DNA of 64,000 bases from Dugong dugon (GCA_030035585.1 CM057475.1:567501-631500); one strand, 5' to 3'. Counted from the stretch's first letter, positions 23,021-37,081 are shown. The notes: generated from the sequence alone by a model not told the origin. A program made the numbers and translations.

Positions 23021-25753
23021 AAGCTTTAGTCAGCAAAACCAACATCTTTTGCTATCCTCTAGCTGAAGGCAGACAATCTACCTGTTTGGCTTTGAAAGCC
23101 ACTAGGACCTTCTTTCCTGATAGGCAAAATTCCCTTTGAAAACCAGGGGATTCAAATACTTGCTAGGCCTGCACTCTCCAGCCTTTTCCCAAGCAGGGAA
23201 CATTGGAGATAGCAGCTTGTGCTGGCCGGACACTTTCTTCTAACAAAACTGAAAACTTAAGTAGATTCAGTTAAGCAGCTTGAGGGAAACGCTAAGTTTT
23301 GGTTTCTCTTTCATATTGTTAAAGGGGAACTTAAACCTACTGCTAACAAAGTTTTTACTCAGGAGAACTAGGGTTTTGCCTCCTTCGCGTTCCAGAACGG
23401 GAGAAAGGCGGTTTCTCTTCTCCTCCGGCGATACCGTCTGTAAAGCCCTATTCTCAGCTTCGCAGCACAGAATGCCTCCCGGAATGCTTGAAAGCCTGAA
23501 CGGCTTCAAGTAGTTGAAAGGGTAAAAAGTCTTAGGCTGTATCCAGGTAGACAATGCACAGGCAACGTTCTTAGGCATGTAACACAGAGGGACTTTCAAA
23601 CACAGAAAGTGAATCGTGCTCCGTTCATCCCCAGGCTGAGAGCAACAAGCTCATGCATTCTCTTGCAGGCAGGGAAGAAGCTACATGCTGGTATTAAGCA
23701 CACAAGCTTTAGTTACCAAAACTGAACCTATTCTGCTGTCCTCTAGCTGAAGGCAGACAATCTACCAGTTTGACTTTGAAAGCCACTAGTACCTTCTTTC
23801 CTGATAGGCAAAATTCCCTTTGAAAACCAGGGGATTCAAATACTTGCTAGGCCTGCACTCTCCAGCCTTCTCCCAAGCAGGGAAGATTGGAGATAGCAGC
23901 TTGTGCTGGCCGGACACTTTCTTCTAACAAAACTGAAAACTTAAGTAGATTCAGTTAAGCAGCTTGAGGGAAACGCTAAGTTTTGGTTTCTCTTTCATAT
24001 TGTTAAAGGGGAACTTAAACCTACTGCTAACAAAGTTTTTACTCAGGAGAACTAGGCTTTTGCCTCCCTCGCGTTGCAGAATGGGAGAAACGCGGTTTCT
24101 CTTCTCCTTTAGCGATACCGTTGTAAAGCCCTATTCTCAACTACGCAGCACAGAATACATCCCGGAATGCTAGAAAGCCTGAACGGCTTCAACTAGTTGA
24201 AAGGGAAAAAAGTCTTAGGCTTTATCCAGGTAGACAATGCACAGGCAACGTTCTTAGGCATGTAACAGAGAGGGACTTTCAAACACAGAAAGTGAATCGT
24301 GCTCCGTTCATCCCCAGGCTGACAGCAACAAGCTCATGCTTTCTCTTTCAGGCAGGGAAGAAGCTACATGCTCGTGTTAAGCACAAAAGCTTTAGTCAGC
24401 AAAACCGAACCTCGTCTGCTGTCCTCTAGCTGAAGGCAGACAATCTACCTGTTTGGCTTTGAAAGCCACTAGGACCTTCTTTCCTGATAGGCAAAATTCC
24501 CTTTGAAAACCAGGGGATTCAAATACTTGCTAGGCCTGCACTCTCCAGCCTTCTCCCAAGCAGGGAACATTGGAGAAAGCAGCTTGTGCTGGCCGGACAC
24601 TCTCTTCTAACAAAACTGAAAACTTAAGTAGATTCAGTTAAGCAGCTTGAGGGAAACGCTAAGTTTTGGTTTCTCTTTCATCTTGTGAAAGGGGAACTTA
24701 TACCTACTGCTAACAAATTTTCTACTCAGGAGAACTAGGGTTTTGCCTCCTTCGCGTTCCAGAACGGGAGAAACGCGGTTTGTCTTCTCCTTTGGCGATA
24801 CCGTCTGTAAAGCGGTAATCTCAGCCGCGCAGCCCAGAATACCTCCCGGAATGCTAGAAAGCCTCACCGGCTTCAACTGCTTGAAAGGGAGAAACGTCAT
24901 ACGCTTTATCAAAGTAGACAATGCACAGGATCTGTCTTAGGCATGTAACACAGAAGGACTTTCAAACACAGAATGTGAATCGTGCCCCGTTCATCCCCAG
25001 ACTGAGAGCAACAAGCTCATGCTTTCTCTTTCAGGCAGGGAAGAAGCTACATGCTCGTGTTAAGCACGAAAGCTTTAGTCAGCAAAACCGAACCTCTTCT
25101 GCTGTCCTCTAGCTGAAGGCAGACAATCTACCTGTTTGGCTTTGAAAGCCAATACTACCTTCATTCCTGGTAGGCAAACTTCCCTTTGAAAACCAGGGGA
25201 TTCAAATACGTGCTAGGCCTGCACTCTCCAGCCTTCTCCCAAGCAGGGAACATTGGAGAAAGGAGCTTGTGCTGGGCGGACACTTTCTCCTAACAAAACT
25301 GAAAACTTAAGTAGATTCAGTTAAGCAGCTTGACGGAGAACGCTGTCGTTTGCTTTCTCTTTCATATGGTGAATAGGGAACTTAAACCTACTGCTACCAA
25401 AACTTTTACTCAGGGGAACTACGGTTTTGCCTCCCTCGCGTTGCAGAATGGGAGAAACGCGGTTTCTCTTCTCCTTTAGCGATACCGTTGTAAAGCCCTA
25501 TTCTCAACTACGCAGCACAGAATACATCCCGGAATGCTAGAAAGCCTGAACGGCTTCAACTAGTTGAAAGGGAAAAAAGTCTTAGGCTTTATCCAGGTAG
25601 ACAATGCACAGGCAACGTTCTTAGGCATGTAACACAGAGGGACTTTCAAACACAGAAAGTGAATCGTGCTCCGTTCATCCCCAGGCTGAGAGCAACAAGC
25701 TCATGCTTTCTCTTTCAGGCAGGGAAGAAGCTACATGCTGGTGTTAAGCACAC
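23021..25753. repeat. HOR unit, variant A (A3) B C D, 2733 bp
   Basis: Monomers start at 23021, 23704, 24387 and 25070. The A3 monomer is 683 bp because ACCAACATCTTTTGC replaces ACCTAACCTCTTCTGC. It also carries GAAAGGCGG and GGGTAAAAAG. Confidence 0.92.
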
Positions 25754-28487
25754 AAGCTTTAGTCAGCAAAACCTAACCTCTTCTGCTATCCTCTAGCTGA
25801 AGGCAGACAATCTACCTGTTTGGCTTTGAAAGCCACTAGTACCTTCTTTCCTGATAGGCAAAATTCCCTTTGAAAACCAGGGGATTCAAATACTTGCTAG
25901 GCCTGCACTCTCCAGCCTTTTCCCAAGCAGGGAACATTGGAGATAGCAGCTTGTGCTGGCCGGACACTTTCTTCTAACAAAACTGAAAACTTAAGAAGAT
26001 TCAGTTAAGCAGCTTGAGGGAAACGCTAAGTTTTGGTTTCTCTTTCATGTTGTGAAAGGGGAACTTAAACCTACTGCTAACAAAGATTTTACTCAGGAGA
26101 ACTAGGGTTTTGCCTCCTTCGCGTTCCAGAACGGGAGAAACACGGTTTCTCTTCTCCTTCGGCGATATCGTCTGTAAAGCCCTATTCTCAGCTACGCAGC
26201 ACAGAATGCCACCCGGAATGCTGGAAAGCCTGAACGGCTTCAACTAGTTGAAAGGGAAAAAAGTCTTAGGCTGTATCCAGGTAGACAATGCACAGGCAAC
26301 GTTCTTAGGCATGTAACACAGAGGGACTCTCAAACACAGAAAGTGAATCGTGCTCCGTTCATCCCCAGGCTGAGAGCAACAAGCTCATGCATTCTCTTGC
26401 AGGCAGGGAAGAAGCTACATGCTGGTATTAAGCACACAAGCTTTAGTTACCAAAACTGAACCTATTCTGCTGTCCTCTAGCTGAAGGCAGACAATCTACC
26501 AGTTTGACTTTGAAAGCCACTAGTACCTTCTTTCCTGATAGGCAAAATTCCCTTTGAAAACCAGGGGATTCAAATACTTGCTAGGCCTGCACTCTCCAGC
26601 CTTCTCCCAAGCAGGGAAGATTGGAGATAGCAGCTTGTGCTGGCCGGACACTTTCTTCTAACAAAACTGAAAACTTAAGTAGATTCAGTTAAGCAGCTTG
26701 AGGGAAACGCTAAGTTTTGGTTTCTCTTTCATATTGTTAAAGGGGAACTTAAACCTACTGCTAACAAAGTTTTTACTCAGGAGAACTAGGCTTTTGCCTC
26801 CCTCGCGTTGCAGAATGGGAGAAACGCGGTTTCTCTTCTCCTTTAGCGATACCGTTGTAAAGCCCTATTCTCAACTACGCAGCACAGAATACATCCCGGA
26901 ATGCTAGAAAGCCTGAACGGCTTCAACTAGTTGAAAGGGAAAAAAGTCTTAGGCTTTATCCAGGTAGACAATGCACAGGCAACGTTCTTAGGCATGTAAC
27001 AGAGAGGGACTTTCAAACACAGAAAGTGAATCGTGCTCCGTTCATCCCCAGGCTGACAGCAACAAGCTCATGCTTTCTCTTTCAGGCAGGGAAGAAGCTA
27101 CATGCTCGTGTTAAGCACAAAAGCTTTAGTCAGCAAAACCGAACCTCGTCTGCTGTCCTCTAGCTGAAGGCAGACAATCTACCTGTTTGGCTTTGAAAGC
27201 CACTAGGACCTTCTTTCCTGATAGGCAAAATTCCCTTTGAAAACCAGGGGATTCAAATACTTGCTAGGCCTGCACTCTCCAGCCTTCTCCCAAGCAGGGA
27301 ACATTGGAGAAAGCAGCTTGTGCTGGCCGGACACTCTCTTCTAACAAAACTGAAAACTTAAGTAGATTCAGTTAAGCAGCTTGAGGGAAACGCTAAGTTT
27401 TGGTTTCTCTTTCATCTTGTGAAAGGGGAACTTATACCTACTGCTAACAAATTTTCTACTCAGGAGAACTACGGTTTTGCCTCCTTCGCGTTCCAGAACG
27501 GGAGAAACGCGGTTTGTCTTCTCCTTTGGCGATACCGTCTGTAAAGCGGTAATCTCAGCCGCGCAGCCCAGAATACCTCCCGGAATGCTAGAAAGCCTCA
27601 CCGGCTTCAACTGCTTGAAAGGGAGAAACGTCATACGCTTTATCAAAGTAGACAATGCACAGGATCTGTCTTAGGCATGTAACACAGAAGGACTTTCAAA
27701 CACAGAATGTGAATCGTGCCCCGTTCATCCCCAGACTGAGAGCAACAAGCTCATGCTTTCTCTTTCAGGCAGGGAAGAAGCTACATGCTCGTGTTAAGCA
27801 CGAAAGCTTTAGTCAGCAAAACCGAACCTCTTCTGCTGTCCTCTAGCTGAAGGCAGACAATCTACCTGTTTGGCTTTGAAAGCCAATACTACCTTCATTC
27901 CTGGTAGGCAAACTTCCCTTTGAAAACCAGGGGATTCAAATACGTGCTAGGCCTGCACTCTCCAGCCTTCTCCCAAGCAGGGAACATTGGAGAAAGGAGC
28001 TTGTGCTGGGCGGACACTTTCTCCTAACAAAACTGAAAACTTAAGTAGATTCAGTTAAGCAGCTTGACGGAGAACGCTGTCGTTTGCTTTCTCTTTCATA
28101 TGGTGAATAGGGAACTTAAACCTACTGCTACCAAAACTTTTACTCAGGGGAACTACGGTTTTGCCTCCCTCGCGTTGCAGAATGGGAGAAACGCGGTTTC
28201 TCTTCTCCTTTAGCGATACCGTTGTAAAGCCCTATTCTCAACTACGCAGCACAGAATACATCCCGGAATGCTAGAAAGCCTGAACGGCTTCAACTAGTTG
28301 AAAGGGAAAAAAGTCTTAGGCTTTATCCAGGTAGACAATGCACAGGCAACGTTCTTAGGCATGTAACACAGAGGGACTTTCAAACACAGAAAGTGAATCG
28401 TGCTCCGTTCATCCCCAGGCTGAGAGCAACAAGCTCATGCTTTCTCTTTCAGGCAGGGAAGAAGCTACATGCTGGTGTTAAGCACAC
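25754..28487. repeat. HOR unit, A B C D, 2734 bp
   Basis: Monomers start at 25754, 26438, 27121 and 27804. The last D monomer ends directly in an X-type monomer (CTTGAG) instead of A. This marks the novel junction of the 8886-bp duplication. Confidence 0.93.
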
Positions 28488-31400
28488 AAGCTTGAGTTAC
28501 AAAAACTGAACCTATTCTGCTGTCCTCTAGCTGAAGGCAGACAATCTACCTGTTTGGCTTTGAAAGCCAATACTACCTTCATTCCTGGTAGGCAAACTTC
28601 CCTTTGAAAACCAGGGGATTCAAATACGTGCTAGGCCTGCACTCTCCAGCCTTCTCCCAAGCAGGGAACATTGGAGAAAGCAGCTTGTGCTGGGCGGACA
28701 CTTTCTCCTAACAAAACTGAAAACTTAAGTAGATTCAGTTAAGCAGCTTGACGGAGAACGCTAAGTTTTGGTTTCTCTTTCATCTTGTGAAAGGGGAACT
28801 TAAACCTACTGCTAACAAAGTTTTTACTCAGGAGAACTAGGCTTTTGCCTCCCTCGCGTTCCAGAATGGGAGAAACGCGGTTTCTCTTCTCCTTTAGCGA
28901 TACCGTTGTAAAGCCCTATTCTCAACTACGCAGCACAGAATACATCCGGGAATGCTAGAAAGCCTGAACGGCTTCAACTAGTTGAAAGGGAAAAAAGTCT
29001 TAGGCTGTATCCAGGTAGACAATGCACAGGCAACGTTCTTAGGCATGTAACAGAGAGGGACTTTCAAACACAGAAAGTGAATCGTGCTCCGTTCATCCCC
29101 AGGCTGACAGCAACAAGCTCATGCTTTCTCTTTCAGGCAGGGAAGAAGCTACATGCTCGTGTTAAGCACAAAAGCTTTAGTCAGCAAAACCGAACCTCGT
29201 CTGCTGTCCTCTAGCTGAAGGCAGACAATCTACCTGTTTGGCTTTGAAAGCCACTAGGACCTTCTTTCCTGATAGGGAAAATTCCATTTGAAAACCAGGG
29301 GATTCAAATACGTGCTAGGCCTGCACTCTCCAGCCTTCTTCCAAGCAGGGAACATTGGAGAAAGGAGCTTGTGCTGGGCGGACACATTCTCCTAACAAAA
29401 CTGAAAACTTAAGTAGATTCTGTTAAGCAGCTTGAAGGAGAACGCTGTCGTTTGCTTTCTCTTTCATATGGTGAATAGGGAACTTAAACCTACTGCTACC
29501 AAAATTTTTACTCAGGGCAACTAAGGTTTTGCCTCCCTCGCGTTCCAGAATGGGAGAAACGCGGTTTCTCTTCTCCTTTAGCGATACCGTTGTAAAGCCC
29601 TATTCTCAACTACGCAGCACGGAATGCCTCCTGGAATGCTAGAAAGCCTGAACGGCTTCAACTAGTTGAAAGGGAAAAAAGTCTTAGGCTTTATCCAGGT
29701 AGACAATGCACAGGCAACGTTCTTAGGCATGTAACACAGAGGGACTTTCAAACACAGAAAGTGAATCGTGCTCCGTTCATCCCCAGGCTGAGAGCAACAA
29801 GCTCATGCTTTCTCTATCAGGCAGGGAAGAAGCTACATGCTCGTGTTAAGCACGAAAGCTTTAGTCAGCAAAACCGAACCTCTTCTGCTGTCCTCTAGCT
29901 GAAGGCAGACAATCTACCTGTTTAGCTTTGAAAGCCAATACTACCTTCATTCCTGGTAGGCAAACTTCCCTTTGAAAACCAGGGGATTCAAATACGTGCT
30001 AGGCCTGCACTCTCCGGCCTTCTCCCAAGCAGGGAACATTGGAGAAAGGAGCTTGTGCTGGGCAGACACTTTCTCCTAACAAAACTGAAAACTTAAGTAG
30101 ATTCAGTTAAGCAGCTTGAGGGAAACGCTAAGTTTTGGTTTCTCTTTCATCTTGTGAAAGGGGAACTTATACCTACTGCTAACAAATTTTCTACTCAGGA
30201 GAACTACGGTTTTGCCTCCTTCGCGTTCCAGAACGGGAGAAACGCGGTTTGTCTTCTCCTTTGGCGATACCGTCTGTAAAGCGGTATTCTCAGCCGCGTA
30301 GCCCAGAATACCTCCCGGAATGCTAGAAAGCCTCACCGGCTTCAGCTGCTTGAAAGGGAGAAACGTCATACACTTTATCAAAGTAGACAATGCACAGGAT
30401 CTGTCTTAGGCATGTAACGCAGAGGGACTTTCAAACACAGAAAGTGAATCGTGCCCCGTTCATCCCCAGACTGAGAGCAACAAGCTCATGCTTTCTCTAT
30501 CAGGCAGGGAAGAAGCTACATGCTCGTGTTAAGCACGAAAGCTTTAGTCAGCAAAACCGAACCTCTTCTGCTGTCCTCTAGCTGAAGGCAGACAATCTAC
30601 CTGTTTAGCTTTGAAAGCCAATACTACCTTCATTCCTGGTAGGCAAACTTCCCTTTGAAAACCAGGGGATTCAAATACGTGCTATGCCTGCACTCTCCAG
30701 CCTTCTCCCAAGCAGGGAACATTGGAGAAAGGAGCTTGTGCTGGGCAGACACTTTCTCCTAACAAAACTGAAAACTTAAGTAGATTCAGTTAAGCAGCTT
30801 GAGGGAAAAGCTAAGTTTTGGTTTCTCTTTCATATTGTTAAAGGGGAACTTAAACCTACTGCTAACAAAGTTTTTACTCAGGAGAACTAGGGTTTTGCCT
30901 CCTTCGCGTTCCAGAACGGGAGAAACGCGGTTTCTCTTCTCCTCCGGCGATACCGTCTGTAAAGCCCTATTCTCAGCTTCGCAGCACAGAATGCCTCCCG
31001 GAATACTGGAAAGCCAGAACGGCTTCAAGTAGTTGAAAGGGAAAAAAGTCTTAGGCTTTATCCAGGTAGACAATGCACAGGCAACGTTCTTAGGCATGAA
31101 ACACAGAGAGACTTTCAAACACAGAAAGTGAATCGTGCTCCGTTCATCCCCAGGCTGAGAGCAACAAGCTCATGCTTTCTCTTGCAGGCAGGGAAGAAGC
31201 TACATGCTGATGTTAAGCACACAAGCTTGAGTTACAAAAACTGAACCTATTCTGCTGTCCTCTAGCTGAAGGCAGACAATCTACCTGTTTGGCTTTGAAA
31301 GCCAATACTACCTTCATTCCTGGTAGGCAAACTTCCCTTTGAAAACCAGGGGATTCAAATACGTGCTAGGCCTGCACTCTCCAGCCTTCTCCCAAGCAGG

Positions 31401-31906
31401 GAACATTGGAGAAAGCAGCTTGTGCTGGGCGGACACTTTCTCCTAACAAAACTGAAAACTTAAGTAGATTCAGTTAAGCAGCTTGACGGAGAACGCTAAG
31501 TTTTGGTTTCTCTTTCATATTGTTAAAGGGGAACTTAAACCTACTGCTAACAAAGTTTTTACTCAGGAGAACTAGGCTTTTGCCTCCCTCGCGTTCCAGA
31601 ATGGGAGAAACGCGGTTTCTCTTCTCCTTTAGCGATACCGTTGTAAAGCCCTATTCTCAACTACGCAGCACAGAATGCCTCCCGGAATGCTAGAAAGCCT
31701 GAACGGCTTCAACTAGTTGAAAGGGAAAAAAGTCTTAGGCTTTATCCAGGTAGACAATGCACAGGCAACGTTCTTAGGCATGTAACACAGAGGGACTTTC
31801 AAACACAGAAAGTGAATCGTGCTCCGTTCATCACCAGGCTGAGAGCAACAAGCTCATGCTTTCTCTTTCAGGCAGGGAAGAAGCTACATGCTGGTGTTAA
31901 GCAAAC
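28488..31906. repeat. Irregular satellite block, second copy
   Basis: Monomers start at 28488, 29172, 29856, 30539 and 31223. Each lies exactly 8886 bp after its counterpart at 19602, 20286, 20970, 21653 and 22337. Shared private variants include CATCCGGG at 28943, GCTATGCCTG near 30682 and TTCATCACCAGG near 31829. Confidence 0.93.
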
Positions 31907-34639
31907 AAGCTTTAGTCAGCAAAACCAACATCTTTTGCTATCCTCTAGCTGAAGGCAGACAATCTACCTGTTTGGCTTTGAAAGCCACTAGGACCTTCTT
32001 TCCTGATAGGCAAAATTCCCTTTGAAAACCAGGGGATTCAAATACTTGCTAGGCCTGCACTCTCCAGCCTTTTCCCAAGCAGGGAACATTGGAGATAGCA
32101 GCTTGTGCTGGCCGGACACTTTCTTCTAACAAAACTGAAAACTTAAGTAGATTCAGTTAAGCAGCTTGAGGGAAACGCTAAGTTTTGGTTTCTCTTTCAT
32201 ATTGTTAAAGGGGAACTTAAACCTACTGCTAACAAAGTTTTTACTCAGGAGAACTAGGGTTTTGCCTCCTTCGCGTTCCAGAACGGGAGAAAGGCGGTTT
32301 CTCTTCTCCTCCGGCGATACCGTCTGTAAAGCCCTATTCTCAGCTTCGCAGCACAGAATGCCTCCCGGAATGCTTGAAAGCCTGAACGGCTTCAAGTAGT
32401 TGAAAGGGTAAAAAGTCTTAGGCTGTATCCAGGTAGACAATGCACAGGCAACGTTCTTAGGCATGTAACACAGAGGGACTTTCAAACACAGAAAGTGAAT
32501 CGTGCTCCGTTCATCCCCAGGCTGAGAGCAACAAGCTCATGCATTCTCTTGCAGGCAGGGAAGAAGCTACATGCTGGTATTAAGCACACAAGCTTTAGTT
32601 ACCAAAACTGAACCTATTCTGCTGTCCTCTAGCTGAAGGCAGACAATCTACCAGTTTGACTTTGAAAGCCACTAGTACCTTCTTTCCTGATAGGCAAAAT
32701 TCCCTTTGAAAACCAGGGGATTCAAATACTTGCTAGGCCTGCACTCTCCAGCCTTCTCCCAAGCAGGGAAGATTGGAGATAGCAGCTTGTGCTGGCCGGA
32801 CACTTTCTTCTAACAAAACTGAAAACTTAAGTAGATTCAGTTAAGCAGCTTGAGGGAAACGCTAAGTTTTGGTTTCTCTTTCATATTGTTAAAGGGGAAC
32901 TTAAACCTACTGCTAACAAAGTTTTTACTCAGGAGAACTAGGCTTTTGCCTCCCTCGCGTTGCAGAATGGGAGAAACGCGGTTTCTCTTCTCCTTTAGCG
33001 ATACCGTTGTAAAGCCCTATTCTCAACTACGCAGCACAGAATACATCCCGGAATGCTAGAAAGCCTGAACGGCTTCAACTAGTTGAAAGGGAAAAAAGTC
33101 TTAGGCTTTATCCAGGTAGACAATGCACAGGCAACGTTCTTAGGCATGTAACAGAGAGGGACTTTCAAACACAGAAAGTGAATCGTGCTCCGTTCATCCC
33201 CAGGCTGACAGCAACAAGCTCATGCTTTCTCTTTCAGGCAGGGAAGAAGCTACATGCTCGTGTTAAGCACAAAAGCTTTAGTCAGCAAAACCGAACCTCG
33301 TCTGCTGTCCTCTAGCTGAAGGCAGACAATCTACCTGTTTGGCTTTGAAAGCCACTAGGACCTTCTTTCCTGATAGGCAAAATTCCCTTTGAAAACCAGG
33401 GGATTCAAATACTTGCTAGGCCTGCACTCTCCAGCCTTCTCCCAAGCAGGGAACATTGGAGAAAGCAGCTTGTGCTGGCCGGACACTCTCTTCTAACAAA
33501 ACTGAAAACTTAAGTAGATTCAGTTAAGCAGCTTGAGGGAAACGCTAAGTTTTGGTTTCTCTTTCATCTTGTGAAAGGGGAACTTATACCTACTGCTAAC
33601 AAATTTTCTACTCAGGAGAACTAGGGTTTTGCCTCCTTCGCGTTCCAGAACGGGAGAAACGCGGTTTGTCTTCTCCTTTGGCGATACCGTCTGTAAAGCG
33701 GTAATCTCAGCCGCGCAGCCCAGAATACCTCCCGGAATGCTAGAAAGCCTCACCGGCTTCAACTGCTTGAAAGGGAGAAACGTCATACGCTTTATCAAAG
33801 TAGACAATGCACAGGATCTGTCTTAGGCATGTAACACAGAAGGACTTTCAAACACAGAATGTGAATCGTGCCCCGTTCATCCCCAGACTGAGAGCAACAA
33901 GCTCATGCTTTCTCTTTCAGGCAGGGAAGAAGCTACATGCTCGTGTTAAGCACGAAAGCTTTAGTCAGCAAAACCGAACCTCTTCTGCTGTCCTCTAGCT
34001 GAAGGCAGACAATCTACCTGTTTGGCTTTGAAAGCCAATACTACCTTCATTCCTGGTAGGCAAACTTCCCTTTGAAAACCAGGGGATTCAAATACGTGCT
34101 AGGCCTGCACTCTCCAGCCTTCTCCCAAGCAGGGAACATTGGAGAAAGGAGCTTGTGCTGGGCGGACACTTTCTCCTAACAAAACTGAAAACTTAAGTAG
34201 ATTCAGTTAAGCAGCTTGACGGAGAACGCTGTCGTTTGCTTTCTCTTTCATATGGTGAATAGGGAACTTAAACCTACTGCTACCAAAACTTTTACTCAGG
34301 GGAACTACGGTTTTGCCTCCCTCGCGTTGCAGAATGGGAGAAACGCGGTTTCTCTTCTCCTTTAGCGATACCGTTGTAAAGCCCTATTCTCAACTACGCA
34401 GCACAGAATACATCCCGGAATGCTAGAAAGCCTGAACGGCTTCAACTAGTTGAAAGGGAAAAAAGTCTTAGGCTTTATCCAGGTAGACAATGCACAGGCA
34501 ACGTTCTTAGGCATGTAACACAGAGGGACTTTCAAACACAGAAAGTGAATCGTGCTCCGTTCATCCCCAGGCTGAGAGCAACAAGCTCATGCTTTCTCTT
34601 TCAGGCAGGGAAGAAGCTACATGCTGGTGTTAAGCACAC
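31907..34639. repeat. HOR unit, variant A (A3) B C D, second copy, 2733 bp
   Basis: Monomers start at 31907, 32590, 33273 and 33956, 8886 bp after the unit at 23021. It has the same A3 marks: CCAACATCTTTTGC, GAAAGGCGG and GGGTAAAAAG. Confidence 0.93.
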
Positions 34640-35323
34640 AAGCTTTAGTCAGCAAAACCTAACCTCTTCTGCTATCCTCTAGCTGAAGGCAGACAATCTA
34701 CCTGTTTGGCTTTGAAAGCCACTAGTACCTTCTTTCCTGATAGGCAAAATTCCCTTTGAAAACCAGGGGATTCAAATACTTGCTAGGCCTGCACTCTCCA
34801 GCCTTTTCCCAAGCAGGGAACATTGGAGATAGCAGCTTGTGCTGGCCGGACACTTTCTTCTAACAAAACTGAAAACTTAAGAAGATTCAGTTAAGCAGCT
34901 TGAGGGAAACGCTAAGTTTTGGTTTCTCTTTCATGTTGTGAAAGGGGAACTTAAACCTACTGCTAACAAAGATTTTACTCAGGAGAACTAGGGTTTTGCC
35001 TCCTTCGCGTTCCAGAACGGGAGAAACACGGTTTCTCTTCTCCTTCGGCGATATCGTCTGTAAAGCCCTATTCTCAGCTACGCAGCACAGAATGCCACCC
35101 GGAATGCTGGAAAGCCTGAACGGCTTCAACTAGTTGAAAGGGAAAAAAGTCTTAGGCTGTATCCAGGTAGACAATGCACAGGCAACGTTCTTAGGCATGT
35201 AACACAGAGGGACTCTCAAACACAGAAAGTGAATCGTGCTCCGTTCATCCCCAGGCTGAGAGCAACAAGCTCATGCATTCTCTTGCAGGCAGGGAAGAAG
35301 CTACATGCTGGTATTAAGCACAC
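34640..35323. repeat. Class A monomer, reference copy (684 bp)
   Basis: Diagnostic variants: AACCTAACCTCTTCTGC near the start, AAGAAGATTCAG, CATGTTGTGAAAGG, AAAGATTTTACTC, GAAACACGG, TTCGGCGATATCG, GCCACCCGGAATGCTGG and GCATTCTCTTGCAGG. Confidence 0.93.
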
Positions 35324-36006
35324 AAGCTTTAGTTACCAAAACTGAACCTATTCTGCTGTCCTCTAGCTGAAGGCAGACAATCTACCAGTTTGACTTTGAA
35401 AGCCACTAGTACCTTCTTTCCTGATAGGCAAAATTCCCTTTGAAAACCAGGGGATTCAAATACTTGCTAGGCCTGCACTCTCCAGCCTTCTCCCAAGCAG
35501 GGAAGATTGGAGATAGCAGCTTGTGCTGGCCGGACACTTTCTTCTAACAAAACTGAAAACTTAAGTAGATTCAGTTAAGCAGCTTGAGGGAAACGCTAAG
35601 TTTTGGTTTCTCTTTCATATTGTTAAAGGGGAACTTAAACCTACTGCTAACAAAGTTTTTACTCAGGAGAACTAGGCTTTTGCCTCCCTCGCGTTGCAGA
35701 ATGGGAGAAACGCGGTTTCTCTTCTCCTTTAGCGATACCGTTGTAAAGCCCTATTCTCAACTACGCAGCACAGAATACATCCCGGAATGCTAGAAAGCCT
35801 GAACGGCTTCAACTAGTTGAAAGGGAAAAAAGTCTTAGGCTTTATCCAGGTAGACAATGCACAGGCAACGTTCTTAGGCATGTAACAGAGAGGGACTTTC
35901 AAACACAGAAAGTGAATCGTGCTCCGTTCATCCCCAGGCTGACAGCAACAAGCTCATGCTTTCTCTTTCAGGCAGGGAAGAAGCTACATGGTCGTGTTAA
36001 GCACAA
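35324..36006. repeat. Class B monomer, reference copy (683 bp)
   Basis: Diagnostic variants: TTAGTTACCAAAACTG at the start, CCAGTTTGACTTTG, GGGAAGATTGG, CATATTGTTAAAGG, CTAGGCTTTTGCC, GTTGCAGAATGGG, AACAGAGAGGG and CTGACAGCAAC. This copy also has the variant G at 35991 (CATGGTCG). Confidence 0.93.
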
Positions 36007-36689
36007 AAGCTTTAGTCAGCAAAACCGAACCTCGTCTGCTGTCCTCTAGCTGAAGGCAGACAATCTACCTGTTTGGCTTTGAAAGCCACTAGGACCTTCT
36101 TTCCTGATAGGCAAAATTCCCTTTGAAAACCAGGGGATTCAAATACTTGCTAGGCCTGCACTCTCCAGCCTTCTCCCAAGCAGGGAACATTGGAGAAAGC
36201 AGCTTGTGCTGGCCGGACACTCTCTTCTAACAAAACTGAAAACTTAAGTAGATTCAGTTAAGCAGCTTGAGGGAAACGCTAAGTTTTGGTTTCTCTTTCA
36301 TCTTGTGAAAGGGGAACTTATACCTACTGCTAACAAATTTTCTACTCAGGAGAACTACGGTTTTGCCTCCTTCGCGTTCCAGAACGGGAGAAACGCGGTT
36401 TGTCTTCTCCTTTGGCGATACCGTCTGTAAAGCGGTAATCTCAGCCGCGCAGCCCAGAATACCTCCCGGAATGCTAGAAAGCCTCACCGGCTTCAACTGC
36501 TTGAAAGGGAGAAACGTCATACGCTTTATCAAAGTAGACAATGCACAGGATCTGTCTTAGGCATGTAACACAGAAGGACTTTCAAACACAGAATGTGAAT
36601 CGTGCCCCGTTCATCCCCAGACTGAGAGCAACAAGCTCATGCTTTCTCTTTCAGGCAGGGAAGAAGCTACATGCTCGTGTTAAGCACGA
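36007..36689. repeat. Class C monomer, reference copy (683 bp)
   Basis: Diagnostic variants: CCTCGTCTGC, ACACTCTCTTC, CATCTTGTGAAAGG, AACTTATACC, AATTTTCTACTC, GGTTTGTCTTC, GCGGTAATCTCAGCCGCG, CTCACCGGC and CTGCTTGAAAGGGAG. It is the most diverged class in its right half. Confidence 0.93.
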
Positions 36690-36757
36690 AAGCTTTAGTC
36701 AGCAAAACCGAACCTCTTCTGCTGTCCTCTAGCTGAAGGCAGACAATCTACCTGTTT

Positions 36758-36770
36758 GGCTTTGAAAGCC
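36758..36770. other. 13-bp inverted repeat GGCTTT-G-AAAGCC (example copy)
   Basis: Six-base complementary arms around one base, present in most monomers. It is broken in class B (GACTTTGAAAGCC) and in the monomers at 20970, 21653 and their duplicates (AGCTTTGAAAGCC). Confidence 0.85.
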
Positions 36771-36804
36771 AATACTACCTTCATTCCTGGTAGGCAAACT
36801 TCCC

Positions 36805-36826
36805 TTTGAAAACCAGGGGATTCAAA
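36805..36826. other. Inverted repeat TTTGAA / TTCAAA with 10-bp loop (example copy)
   Basis: Complementary 6-bp arms at 36805-36810 and 36821-36826, retained in essentially every monomer. At this size it could arise by chance and then be copied by homogenisation. Confidence 0.7.
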
Positions 36827-37056
36827 TACGTGCTAGGCCTGCACTCTCCAGCCTTCTCCCAAGCAGGGAACATTGGAGAAAGGAGCTTGTGCTGGGCGGA
36901 CACTTTCTCCTAACAAAACTGAAAACTTAAGTAGATTCAGTTAAGCAGCTTGACGGAGAACGCTGTCGTTTGCTTTCTCTTTCATATGGTGAATAGGGAA
37001 CTTAAACCTACTGCTACCAAAACTTTTACTCAGGGGAACTACGGTTTTGCCTCCCT

Positions 37057-37081
37057 CGCGTTGCAGAATGGGAGAAACGCG
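37057..37081. other. CpG-rich inverted repeat CGCGTT / AACGCG (example copy)
   Basis: Arms at 37057-37062 and 37076-37081 flank a 13-bp loop. This is the centre of the CpG-dense part of the monomer. In A and C monomers and some hybrids the loop itself holds CGTTC-CA-GAACG, so two hairpins would compete. Class A has AACACG in the right arm, which breaks the longer hairpin. Confidence 0.75.
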